Of a stretch of 25,899 nucleotides of DNA, positions 13,942 through 21,504 are shown in pieces. Source of the stretch: an uncultured Oscillibacter sp. GTDB lineage: Bacteria; Bacillota; Clostridia; Oscillospirales; Oscillospiraceae. Numbering within the stretch: the first letter of the stretch is position 1; the number at the start of each line of letters is the position of its first letter. The notes under the pieces were generated by a model. The model was not told the DNA's origin, searched no databases, and was given only the letters and a program-made list of their open reading frames with translations. The stretch covers positions 1 through 25,899 of the forward strand of contig URKI01000032.1 of assembly GCA_900548505.1 (NCBI GenBank), written 5' to 3'. Position numbers and translations under genes: made by a program.

Positions 13942-13977
13942 AAAAAGCAAGCGCCGCGGGAGAGCCTCCCGCGGCGC
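13942..13977 (-). terminator. Terminator after the P-type ATPase-like gene
   Basis: A perfect 12-bp GC-rich stem (GCGCCGCGGGAG / CTCCCGCGGCGC) has a three-base loop. On the minus strand it is followed after four bases by a run of five T's. It lies just past the gene's stop codon. Confidence 0.88.
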
Positions 13978-13988
13978 CTGAAACGATC

Positions 13989-16187
13989 TTAATAACGGCC
14001 CACCCGGTCTGCCATCACCAGCACCGGCAGTACCCACAGCAGCAAAAACGCCACCAGGGACAGCGGTGAGAGCAAGCGGTATTCCGCCAGGGAGGTCAGA
14101 TAAAAGGCCAGCAGCGTGCCAAGGGCACTGCCCAGCAGGGAAAGCCCCGTGCACCGCCGGGCGGCGGCACACATGCGGCGGCTGCCCACCACGGCCTCGG
14201 CGTAGGGCAGCAGGCCCTCCCGCAGCAGCAGCGCCCGGGGCGCGCCCCGGTCCATCTCCGCCTCGCTGAGAGCCACCCGGGTGCTCAGATCCGGATACTC
14301 CACCTTCACCTTTTTATAGAACTTGCGGTGCAGCAGTGCAGGGGTGATGTTGGGGTCCCGGGAGGCCAGAATGGGCACCATGTGACTGCGGCGGATCATC
14401 CGCAGGGCAAAGTCCACATTCTCCGAGGCATTGTACTTCACGGCGAACACCGCTGCCAGCTGCCGGTCCACCGCCAGGAAAACGCCGGTTTTCAGATTGA
14501 TGTTGCCCGGCAGCCGCACCTCCATCTTGCGCATGAAAGAGGCCGAGCCCATGAGCACCGACTCTCCCCGGATGGTGGCGGAGTAGCCGCCTTCTTCATA
14601 AAAGCTGAAATCGCAGGCAGTTTCCCGCCATCCACCCTCACTGCGGCAGAGGTCGTCAAAGAGGCGCTCCAGTCCGCACCCGGCGCAGCGGGCCATGGCG
14701 GCGGCGTAGCTGTACACCTTGGGCAGTTCCTCCCCAAAGGCCTTGGCACCGTTGAGCTGGATGGTTCCCGGCGGGAACAGGTCCACGTCCGTGACGATGA
14801 GCCCCCGGCGGGCGCTGATCTTCTCCGCGCCCTGCCAGCCCGCCACGGCGCAGCCCGTCTTTTGCAGGTGGCGGCTGAGACGGGAAAAGGGCAGGCTCCA
14901 GCTCAGAGGCAGGGCAAAGGTAGCTCCGGCGGACAAAATGGCGGACCAGTTCAAAAGGAAGTCGCCGCCGCGGCCCTGGCCCAGGGAGCTCAGTCCCGCA
15001 AACACCAGGGACCCTACTGCCACGATAGGCAGCAGCGCCGTCTGCCACAGCGTAGGCATATCGTCACTCTTAAAGGTATTGTAGAAGCCGCGCACCGCGC
15101 CGTTTTGCTTGCAGGCACCCTGGTCGGTCTCCGTGACCAGATAGGGCGGCTCGTCGTCCAGCGCCGCCGTGCGCATGGTCTCATAGCGTCCCTGGCTGAG
15201 ACGGCTGAGCCCCCACTGGGCAAAGGCCAGCGCCGTACAGGCTGCTGCGGCATAGGGGGTGACGGCCGTTCGCTCCGGGGAGAGCAGAGCCGCCGCGCAG
15301 TCGCCGGCGGACACCAGGGCGGAAAGGGCAATGAGCACCTCCCCCGTACAGCGGTGCCGGCGCAGCTGGTGCAGCGCCCTGGAAAAGACCTGCCGGCACA
15401 AAAGCGCCGAGAGGATCAGGCAGCCCAGCAGGGCCGCCGCCCGGTTGGCAAGGGCGTCAGACCACCAGGGGATCACCACGCCGTACGCCTCCGCCGCCAG
15501 TATCACGATGGGCACCAGCGCCATGGCAAAGGCCGCGGGCACCGTGCTGCGGTGGCTCTTCCACGCCCGGCCACAGGCCTCCGACACCTCCGCAAGCTCC
15601 GGCTCCGGCGGTTCCTCCGGCTCCGGGGGCTCTTCCGGCGGCTGCGGGATCTGCTCCGTCTCCTCCAGCTTGCGCCGGGAGAACAGTCCCAGCCTGGGGC
15701 GGATAAGGGGCTCCCGACGTTCCTCTTCCATCACCGCGTCCACGGTGCTGCCCACTACCTCCTCCAGGGAGATTGGGTGAGGGGAACGGGGCAGGGCCTC
15801 CTCCAGAGGAATCTCCTCCGACTCGAGCTCCTCTTCCGCCTCCTCCGGCTCCGGCGGCGCGGCATTTCCCCGGTAGGTGCCGGGAAACAAAATCCGCTTA
15901 TGGCTCCGCCGGGGCGCCTTCTCCTCCGGCGGCTCCGGGGGCACCTCGTCCGCAGGCGGTGCCTCCTGTACTTCAGCATCCGATGCAGGCAGCTCCTCTT
16001 CCGGCTCCTCCGGCGTCTGCTCCTGCGCCTCGGCGCTCACAGTACGCTCCACATCCTGCAGGATCTTCTGCTCCCGGCTGGTGCCGTACTCCGCCAGGAT
16101 CTCCTCCAGAGAGAAGTCTCCGTCGGCAGGCACGTCCGTTCCCTCCATCAGGGGGTCATAGTTTTTTTCATGGTCCTTTGACGTCAT
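13989..16187 (-). CDS. Degenerate P-type (P1B-like) ATPase, predicted pseudoenzyme
   Basis: This 732-residue membrane protein is probably derived from heavy-metal P-type ATPases. Residues 1-205 are cytoplasmic, acidic and Pro/Glu-rich. Eight hydrophobic segments then follow the P1B layout: four helices (about 214-330), a loop, two helices (about 380-435), a large cytoplasmic domain and two C-terminal helices. The large domain aligns by eye with P and N domains (ESVLMGSASFMRKM, GVFLAVDRQLAAVFAVKY). Key motifs are lost. The loop after helix 4 is about 45 residues, with no TGES actuator motif. The metal-binding CPC is L-P-L (426-428). The phosphorylation motif DKTGT is replaced by T-D-V-D-L (Asp467, Asp469). 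The GDGxND hinge is reduced to MDRGAPRALL. Pumping is therefore unlikely. It follows rlmB after 51 bases, is preceded by GAGG, and ends with a terminator. The function is unknown; the frame is intact. Confidence 0.75.
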   Translation of the reverse strand: MTSKDHEKNYDPLMEGTDVPADGDFSLEEILAEYGTSREQKILQDVERTVSAEAQEQTPEEPEEELPASDAEVQEAPPADEVPPEPPEEKAPRRSHKRILFPGTYRGNAAPPEPEEAEEELESEEIPLEEALPRSPHPISLEEVVGSTVDAVMEEERREPLIRPRLGLFSRRKLEETEQIPQPPEEPPEPEEPPEPELAEVSEACGRAWKSHRSTVPAAFAMALVPIVILAAEAYGVVIPWWSDALANRAAALLGCLILSALLCRQVFSRALHQLRRHRCTGEVLIALSALVSAGDCAAALLSPERTAVTPYAAAACTALAFAQWGLSRLSQGRYETMRTAALDDEPPYLVTETDQGACKQNGAVRGFYNTFKSDDMPTLWQTALLPIVAVGSLVFAGLSSLGQGRGGDFLLNWSAILSAGATFALPLSWSLPFSRLSRHLQKTGCAVAGWQGAEKISARRGLIVTDVDLFPPGTIQLNGAKAFGEELPKVYSYAAAMARCAGCGLERLFDDLCRSEGGWRETACDFSFYEEGGYSATIRGESVLMGSASFMRKMEVRLPGNINLKTGVFLAVDRQLAAVFAVKYNASENVDFALRMIRRSHMVPILASRDPNITPALLHRKFYKKVKVEYPDLSTRVALSEAEMDRGAPRALLLREGLLPYAEAVVGSRRMCAAARRCTGLSLLGSALGTLLAFYLTSLAEYRLLSPLSLVAFLLLWVLPVLVMADRVGRY

Positions 16188-16238
16188 GGGTCTTCCTCTT
16201 CAAGATGCGTTGATACCTGGGTGCGCAAATGGAAAGGC

Positions 16239-17009
16239 TTATGCAAGCCGCTGGCGCACCGCCTCGTAAAGCAAAATGGCAGCGGCAGCGGACGCGTTCA
16301 GGGAGTCCAGCTTTCCGCTCATGGGGATGCTCACCAGGAAATCGCAGTTTTCCGCCGCCAGACGGGTCATGCCGTCGCCCTCGCTGCCGATGACGATGGC
16401 CGCGGGGCCCTTGAGGTCAGCCTGGTAAAGTCCCGTGGTGCCGCCTGCGGCCGTGCCGAACACCCACACGCCCTGCTTTTTCAGGTCCTTCAAAAGCGCG
16501 GGGATATTGGGCACCCGGGCCACGGGCATGTGGGCCACGGCGCCGGCAGAGGTCTTGGCCACCACGGCGGTGAGGCCCGCGCTGCGGCGCTTGGGGATGA
16601 TGACGCCGTGGGCACCGGCACAGCAGGCCGTACGGATGATAGCGCCCAGGTTATGGGGATCGGAGATCTCGTCGCACACCACCAGCAGGGGGTTCTCCCC
16701 CTTTTCGGCGGCGGCGGCAAGCATGCTCTCCACACTCACATACTCCCGCACGGCAGCCAGGGCGATGACGCCCTGATGGGCATGGGTGCGGCTCATGGCG
16801 TCCAGCTTGCGCCGGTCCGCCTCCACCACCACCACGCCGGCGGCACGGGCCTTGGAGGCGATGTGCCCCAGGGTCTTGTCCGTCTCTCCCTTCTGGAGAT
16901 AGATCTTGTCGATCACGGTACCGGCACGCAGCGCCTCGATGACGGCGTTGCGCCCTTCAATGATGCCGTCCGCCTCGGCGGACAGGTTGTCTTTTCTCTG
17001 TTCGTCCAT
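16239..17009 (-). CDS. rlmB: TrmH/SpoU-family 23S rRNA 2'-O-methyltransferase
   Basis: This 256-residue SPOUT methyltransferase methylates the ribose of a guanosine in 23S rRNA (G2251 for E. coli RlmB) using S-adenosylmethionine. An N-terminal substrate-binding domain (GIIEGRNAVIEALRAG through HAHQGVIAL) precedes the knotted catalytic domain. The latter has motif 1 (EISDPHNLGAIIRTA), motif 2 (VIGSEGDGMTRL) and motif 3 (IPMSGKLDSLNASAAAAILLYE), all intact. The start was chosen as the ATG with GGAG seven bases upstream; an in-frame ATG five codons earlier has no such site. Its promoter diverges from that of ftsH. The downstream P-type-ATPase-like gene is likely co-transcribed. A tRNA-specific relative cannot be fully excluded, but the length and N-terminal domain fit RlmB. 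Confidence 0.93.
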   Translation of the reverse strand: MDEQRKDNLSAEADGIIEGRNAVIEALRAGTVIDKIYLQKGETDKTLGHIASKARAAGVVVVEADRRKLDAMSRTHAHQGVIALAAVREYVSVESMLAAAAEKGENPLLVVCDEISDPHNLGAIIRTACCAGAHGVIIPKRRSAGLTAVVAKTSAGAVAHMPVARVPNIPALLKDLKKQGVWVFGTAAGGTTGLYQADLKGPAAIVIGSEGDGMTRLAAENCDFLVSIPMSGKLDSLNASAAAAILLYEAVRQRLA

Positions 17010-17051
17010 ATGCGCTCTCCACATTCAAAAGTTTTTCGACATTCAGGTTGT

Positions 17052-17080
17052 AGTATATCATACAAGCCGGGCACAATAAA
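17052..17080 (-). promoter_or_regulatory. Extended -10 promoter for rlmB
   Basis: On the minus strand, TATACT is preceded by TGA (extended -10). The -35 region TTTATT, 17 bases away, is poor, which is usual for extended -10 promoters. Confidence 0.5.
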
Positions 17081-17122
17081 GCTTAATTTACAGAAACTTC
17101 ATCAAAAAGCCATCCCTTGTTC

Positions 17123-17151
17123 TTGTGAGTTTCCAAGATCTGTGGTATACT
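17123..17151 (+). promoter_or_regulatory. Extended -10 promoter for ftsH
   Basis: TTGTGA and TATACT are spaced by 17 bases, with TGG ahead of the -10 hexamer. It lies about 50 bases before the ftsH ATG. Confidence 0.7.
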
Positions 17152-17200
17152 GCGTTATAATTTTGGATGCCTTGCCAACCCTGAAAGGAGTTCACCATAC

Positions 17201-19408
17201 ATGAATCCAAACGACAACAAAAATAACCAAAGCGGCGGGAAGGGCAGCGGCAACTGGCGGGGGATCGTATCCCTGGTCTGCTGGGCGCTGCTTCTGACCA
17301 TCATCATCAATTCCGCCACCGCGTACCTGGGCAGCGCGGGACACCAGTCCTCCTCCGTAACGCTGGAATACAGCCAGTTCACTGACATGGTCAAAGCCGG
17401 CGATGTGGAGTACGTGGAGTTCAGCAACAGCGAGAACATCCTGCTCATCACCCCGGAAGAAGGCTACGTGTACACCGATCCCCAGGGCATACAGTACACC
17501 CGCACCAAAGACGGCTACACCTTTACTGACCCCACAGGGAAGCAGCAGGTGACAAAATTAAGCTTTTTCACTGTGCAGATCCAGTCCAACGATGAAGTGG
17601 TCAATCTGCTCAATGAATACGGCGTCAAGTTCAACAAGCCCTATCAGGCCCAGCTCAACCCGTTGGTCTCCGCCTTCATCGAGCTGGTGCTGCCCTTTGT
17701 GATCCTGATGCTCATGTTCTCCCTGATCATGCGCTGGATGGCCAAAAAGGGCGGCATGGGCGGTATGGGCGGCCTTGGCGGCGTGGGCAAGGCCAACGCC
17801 AAGGTCTATATGGAAAAGTCCACCGGCGTCACGTTCAAGGACGTGGCCGGCCAGGACGAGGCCAAGGAGTCCCTCACCGAGATCATCGACTTTTTGCATA
17901 ATCCCCAGAAATACACGGAAATCGGCGCAAAGCTGCCCAAGGGCGCGCTGCTGGTAGGCCCTCCGGGCACCGGCAAAACCCTTTTGGCCAAGGCCGTGGC
18001 CGGCGAGGCAAACGTGCCCTTCTTCTCCATCTCCGGCTCCGACTTTGTGGAAATGTTCGTGGGCGTGGGCGCAAGCCGCGTCCGTGACCTCTTCAAGGAG
18101 GCCAGCAAGGTGGCCCCCTGCATCGTGTTCATCGACGAGATCGACACCATCGGCAAATCCCGCGACAACCGCATGGGCGGCAACGACGAGCGGGAGCAGA
18201 CCCTCAACCAGCTGCTGGCGGAGATGGACGGCTTCGACCCCACCAAGGGCATCATCCTGCTGGCGGCCACCAACCGGCCCGAGGTGCTGGACCAGGCGCT
18301 GCTGCGGCCCGGCCGCTTCGACCGGCGCATCATCATCGACCGTCCCAACCTGGCGGGCCGTCTGGCTACGCTCCAGGTGCATACCCGCAACATCCGCCTG
18401 GCCGAGGACGTGAACCTCAAGAAGGTTGCCCTGGCCACCGCCGGCTGCGTGGGCGCCGACCTTGCCAACCTGGTCAACGAGGCCGCCCTCCGGGCCGTCC
18501 GCAAGGGCCGCAAACTGGTGACCCAGGAGGACCTGCTGGCCGCCTTTGAGCTGGTCATCGCCGGCACGGAGAAAAAGGGCAGCGTCCTCACGGAGTTTGA
18601 AAAGAAGCTGGTGGCCTACCACGAGGTGGGCCATGCCATGGTGGCCTACAAGCAGAAAAACACCGAGCCGGTGCAGAAGATCACCATCGTCCCCCATACC
18701 CAGGGCTCTCTGGGCTACACGCTGCTCATGCCCGAGGAGGACAAAACCGAGCTGCGCACCCGGGACGAGCTCATGGCCAAGATCACCGTCTCCATGGGCG
18801 GCCGCGCCGCCGAGGAGGTGGTCATGAACACCATGACCAACGGTGCTTCTCAGGACATCCAGGACGCCACCAACGTGGCCCGCAACATGGTGGCCATGTT
18901 CGGCATGAGCGAGGAGTTCGGCATGATGGCCCTGGCCTCCCGCCGCAACCAGTATCTGGACGGCGGCTACGGCATGGACTGCGCCCAGGACACCGCCGCC
19001 CGCATGGACCAGGCGGTCAAGGAGATCCTGGACAAGTGCTACAAGTCCGCCGTGGAAGTCATCCGGGAGAACCGGGAGGACATGGACAAGGTGGTGGCCT
19101 ACCTGATGGAAAAGGAGACCATCACCGGCGCAGAGATGGTGGCCATTATCGAGGGCCGGGACCCCGCCACCGTGGAGGACGCCTATGCCTCCACCAACGC
19201 AAAGGAGCAGGGCTTCCGCCCCTCCTCTCCCGAGGTGATCGAGCCCGCCGCCAAGAAGGTGCACATGATCTCCCAGAAGATCGAGGCGCCGGAGGAAGCG
19301 CCCCAGGCGACGGAGGAGACCGGTGCGGACGCTGCCGCTCCCGCGGAGGAACAGACGCCCGCCCAGTCTCAGGAGCCTGACGGTGGCCAGACCCCGCCCC
19401 AGCCGTAA
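17201..19408 (+). CDS. ftsH: ATP-dependent zinc metalloprotease FtsH
   Basis: This 735-residue membrane-anchored AAA+ protease degrades misfolded membrane proteins and short-lived regulators. Residues 20-42 form the first membrane helix. An extracytoplasmic domain (about 43-160) and a second helix (about 163-185) follow, then a Gly/Met linker. The AAA domain has Walker A GPPGTGKT (253-260), Walker B IVFIDEID (308-315) and the second region of homology with RPGRFDRR arginine fingers. The protease domain has zinc-binding HEVGH (474-478) and the third-ligand region TNGASQDIQDAT. The last 60 residues are a Pro/Ala/Glu/Gln-rich tail, longer than in E. coli and of low complexity. The ATG has AAAGGAG ten bases upstream and a strong promoter. 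It is divergent from rlmB and ends at a clear terminator. Confidence 0.98.
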   Translation: MNPNDNKNNQSGGKGSGNWRGIVSLVCWALLLTIIINSATAYLGSAGHQSSSVTLEYSQFTDMVKAGDVEYVEFSNSENILLITPEEGYVYTDPQGIQYTRTKDGYTFTDPTGKQQVTKLSFFTVQIQSNDEVVNLLNEYGVKFNKPYQAQLNPLVSAFIELVLPFVILMLMFSLIMRWMAKKGGMGGMGGLGGVGKANAKVYMEKSTGVTFKDVAGQDEAKESLTEIIDFLHNPQKYTEIGAKLPKGALLVGPPGTGKTLLAKAVAGEANVPFFSISGSDFVEMFVGVGASRVRDLFKEASKVAPCIVFIDEIDTIGKSRDNRMGGNDEREQTLNQLLAEMDGFDPTKGIILLAATNRPEVLDQALLRPGRFDRRIIIDRPNLAGRLATLQVHTRNIRLAEDVNLKKVALATAGCVGADLANLVNEAALRAVRKGRKLVTQEDLLAAFELVIAGTEKKGSVLTEFEKKLVAYHEVGHAMVAYKQKNTEPVQKITIVPHTQGSLGYTLLMPEEDKTELRTRDELMAKITVSMGGRAAEEVVMNTMTNGASQDIQDATNVARNMVAMFGMSEEFGMMALASRRNQYLDGGYGMDCAQDTAARMDQAVKEILDKCYKSAVEVIRENREDMDKVVAYLMEKETITGAEMVAIIEGRDPATVEDAYASTNAKEQGFRPSSPEVIEPAAKKVHMISQKIEAPEEAPQATEETGADAAAPAEEQTPAQSQEPDGGQTPPQP

Positions 19409-19419
19409 ATCAACACCGC

Positions 19420-19449
19420 AAAACGGCACGCCTCCCGGCGTGCCGTTTT
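19420..19449 (+). terminator. Terminator after ftsH
   Basis: A perfect 13-bp stem (AAAACGGCACGCC / GGCGTGCCGTTTT) with a TCCC loop ends in four T's, 11 bases after the ftsH stop. Confidence 0.85.
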
Positions 19450-19474
19450 CATAAAAGAAAGGAGCGCATCCATT

Positions 19475-19999
19475 ATGATCCGTCCTGCAACCGAAGCCGA
19501 TCTTGCCCAGGTGGGCGCCATCTACGACGCCATTTTGGACAAAGAAGCTGCCACCGGCGTAGTCTATACCAACTGGCGCAAGGGGGCCTACCCCACGCTG
19601 GACACCGCCCGCACCGTTCTGGCCGCAGGCACCCTCTACGTAGGTGAGGAGGACGGCCGCATCTGGGGCGTGGTGAACCTCAACGGCGAGCAGCTGCCGG
19701 AGTACGACGACATCCCCTGGTCCATCGCCGTCGGTCGGGAGCAGGTAGGCGTCATCCACACCCTCTGCATCCACCCCGACCAGGCCGGACGGGGGCGCGG
19801 CCGGGAGATGGTGGCTTTCTGCGAAGAAACCGCCCGGGCCCAGGGAAAGACCGTCATCCGGCTGGATACCTGGGAGCACAACGTCCCCGCCAACCACCTC
19901 TACCCCACCCTGGGCTATCACTTTGCCGGGGCCACGGAGTTCTTCTTCCAGGGCTACATCCACGAGATCTTGAACTGCTACGAAAAGTCCATCGTCTGA
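19475..19999 (+). CDS. GNAT-family N-acetyltransferase
   Basis: This 174-residue cytoplasmic enzyme transfers an acetyl group from acetyl-CoA to an unknown amine. It has the typical N-terminal strand-helix (MIRPATEADLAQVGAIYDAIL), the motif A region VIHTLCIHPDQAGRGRGREMV with the CoA pyrophosphate-binding Q/R-x-x-G-x-G/A pattern, and the C-terminal motif B stretch ANHLYPTLGYHF. It is preceded by AAAGGAG. It has no clear promoter of its own and lies right after the ftsH terminator, so it may depend on read-through. The substrate cannot be inferred from the sequence or its neighbours. Confidence 0.9.
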   Translation: MIRPATEADLAQVGAIYDAILDKEAATGVVYTNWRKGAYPTLDTARTVLAAGTLYVGEEDGRIWGVVNLNGEQLPEYDDIPWSIAVGREQVGVIHTLCIHPDQAGRGRGREMVAFCEETARAQGKTVIRLDTWEHNVPANHLYPTLGYHFAGATEFFFQGYIHEILNCYEKSIV

Positions 20000-20122
20000 A
20001 AGCCTTGCGTCCCAAGGTGTTCCGGGCGCTGCTAACCGTGGGTTGACACCGTTCCACCCTATGGTTGGTGGCGTCCGGGCCGCAAAGCGCGCTATACTCA
20101 CCCCAGGAAAGGAGGGCTGCCC

Positions 20123-21412
20123 ATGACCATCGGACAGCGCATTGCCCAAAAGCGGAGGGAGCTGTCTCTCAGCCAGGAGGCCCTGGGGCAGGAGGTGGGC
20201 GTGTCCCGCCAGTCCATCTATAAGTGGGAATCCGACGCCGCCGTGCCGGAGATCGACAAGCTCATTGCCTTGAGCCGCCTCTTCGGTGTATCCGTAGGGT
20301 GGCTGCTGGGGGTGGAGGAACCGCCGCAAGCAGCTGCCGCAGACGAAACAGCGGTCCCGGAAACCGCCCCGGAGGAACTGACGGAGGCTCAGCTCCGCAT
20401 GGTGGAGAGAATCGTGGAGCGCTACACTGCTGCACTGCCCAAGCCGCCCTCTCTCAGGCGCCGCCGCTGGAACCAGTTCGGAATTGCCGCCGGCGTACTG
20501 TGTCTGGGCGCAGTGCTGATCAGCCTCTTCAGCCGCCTGGACAGGCTGAACCAGCAGTATACCGACCTGCAAAATGACCTTGCCCAGGTGGAATCCGGCG
20601 TCAACAGCCAGATGGGCTCCGCTACCGGCCGGATCGAAGATATTCTCAAAGCCCAGAACAGCCTGACGGCGGACTACAGCGCGGAGCTGATTCCCACCGC
20701 CTCCAGCGCAGAGGAAAACCAGGTGGTATTCTCCGTCCATGCGGTTCCCAAGTCCTATACCGAAGGCACGGAGGTAAAATTCTCCGTAGACAATGGCACC
20801 GGCGCCACGATTTACACGCCGGGCGTAGCTGCTCCGGATGGTGGATTCACCGGGACCCTGTCCTGCCAGCTCACGGATTCGATTGCCGTTTCCGTCGTCT
20901 TTGAAACGCCTGACGGCGCCCGCTCCACCCAGCTCCTGGAGCGCTTTGACGGTCTGTACAGCAGCACGATGCCCGAAGTCCAGATATATGGCGGCGAACA
21001 GCTTTTGTGGCAGCAACCCAACGTGAGTGGGCGCTTCGCCCTGCCGGAACTCATACTTTCAACGTGGCCCGGCAGCACTGCCTCCGCAGCCGATGCGCCC
21101 TTGGGCCAATCGGAGATCTCCACCGTCCAGCTGGGACTATTCCTCAACCACACTCTGCTGACCTGGCTGGAGCCCTGTGACGCCCCGGAGGACGAGACCA
21201 GCGCCAATGCCCGTTACTTCCGTCTGAGTGAGGGAACCACTTTCGCCATGGCGGAGGAGACGGACGAGCTGGTCTTTGCCGCTGTGGTGACGGACGAGTA
21301 TGGCCGCCAGGCGGTGTACAGCGACATTCCCTATGTTCTCTCGGGCGGGGAGCTGGGCTGGGTCTCCGCGTCGGATACCTCTGACCACGCCCCGGCCAAC
21401 TGGAACTTCTGA
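20123..21412 (+). CDS. Membrane-anchored XRE-type HTH protein with extracellular domain
   Basis: This 429-residue protein joins a DNA-binding domain to a membrane helix and an outer domain. Residues 4-62 are a Cro/C1-type HTH (RIAQKRRELSLSQEALGQEVGVSRQSIYKWES). A flexible Ala/Glu-rich linker follows. A basic RRRR cluster precedes one membrane helix (about 118-136, FGIAAGVLCLGAVLISLF), then a short heptad-like helix (LDRLNQQYTDLQNDLAQVESGVNSQM). The remaining 240 residues, predicted outside the cell, are Ser/Thr/Gly-rich beta-type sequence without a family I recognise. The layout suggests a one-component sensor that reads an outside signal and binds DNA from the membrane. AAAGGAGG precedes the ATG. 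No partner gene or clear target operator is visible nearby; the regulatory role is inference. Confidence 0.85.
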   Translation: MTIGQRIAQKRRELSLSQEALGQEVGVSRQSIYKWESDAAVPEIDKLIALSRLFGVSVGWLLGVEEPPQAAAADETAVPETAPEELTEAQLRMVERIVERYTAALPKPPSLRRRRWNQFGIAAGVLCLGAVLISLFSRLDRLNQQYTDLQNDLAQVESGVNSQMGSATGRIEDILKAQNSLTADYSAELIPTASSAEENQVVFSVHAVPKSYTEGTEVKFSVDNGTGATIYTPGVAAPDGGFTGTLSCQLTDSIAVSVVFETPDGARSTQLLERFDGLYSSTMPEVQIYGGEQLLWQQPNVSGRFALPELILSTWPGSTASAADAPLGQSEISTVQLGLFLNHTLLTWLEPCDAPEDETSANARYFRLSEGTTFAMAEETDELVFAAVVTDEYGRQAVYSDIPYVLSGGELGWVSASDTSDHAPANWNF

Positions 21413-21415
21413 GAA

Positions 21416-21450
21416 AAAAGCGCGTCCCCCGTAGTGGGGGACGCGCTTTT
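21416..21450 (+). terminator. Bidirectional terminator between the HTH protein and the ABC exporter operon
   Basis: A 15-bp stem (AAAAGCGCGTCCCCC / GGGGGACGCGCTTTT) with a five-base loop has A and T runs on both flanks. It can end both convergent transcripts. Confidence 0.92.
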
Positions 21451-21504
21451 CTCATAATTTCCGGCAGCAGACCGATCTGCTGCCTCTTACCGGGCCGGAC
21501 GTAC

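Noticed and set aside
14328..16181. Long plus-strand open frame opposite the P-type ATPase-like gene
   Set aside because: The minus-strand frame has membrane helices, a ribosome binding site and a terminator. The plus-strand frame is Arg/Gln/Gly-rich without domains.
20043..20075. MerR-type promoter dyad (TTGACA followed by CCACCC-TAT-GGTTGG)
   Set aside because: The dyad is imperfect and no -10 hexamer lies 19-20 bases from TTGACA. The nearest TATACT is 44 bases away, and no MerR gene is present.
17558..21016. Very long open frame (over 1100 codons) antisense to ftsH, GNAT and part of the HTH gene
   Set aside because: It is a high-GC shadow of well-identified plus-strand genes. Its translation is low-complexity Gly/His/Leu/Gln-rich and it has no ribosome binding site or recognisable domain.
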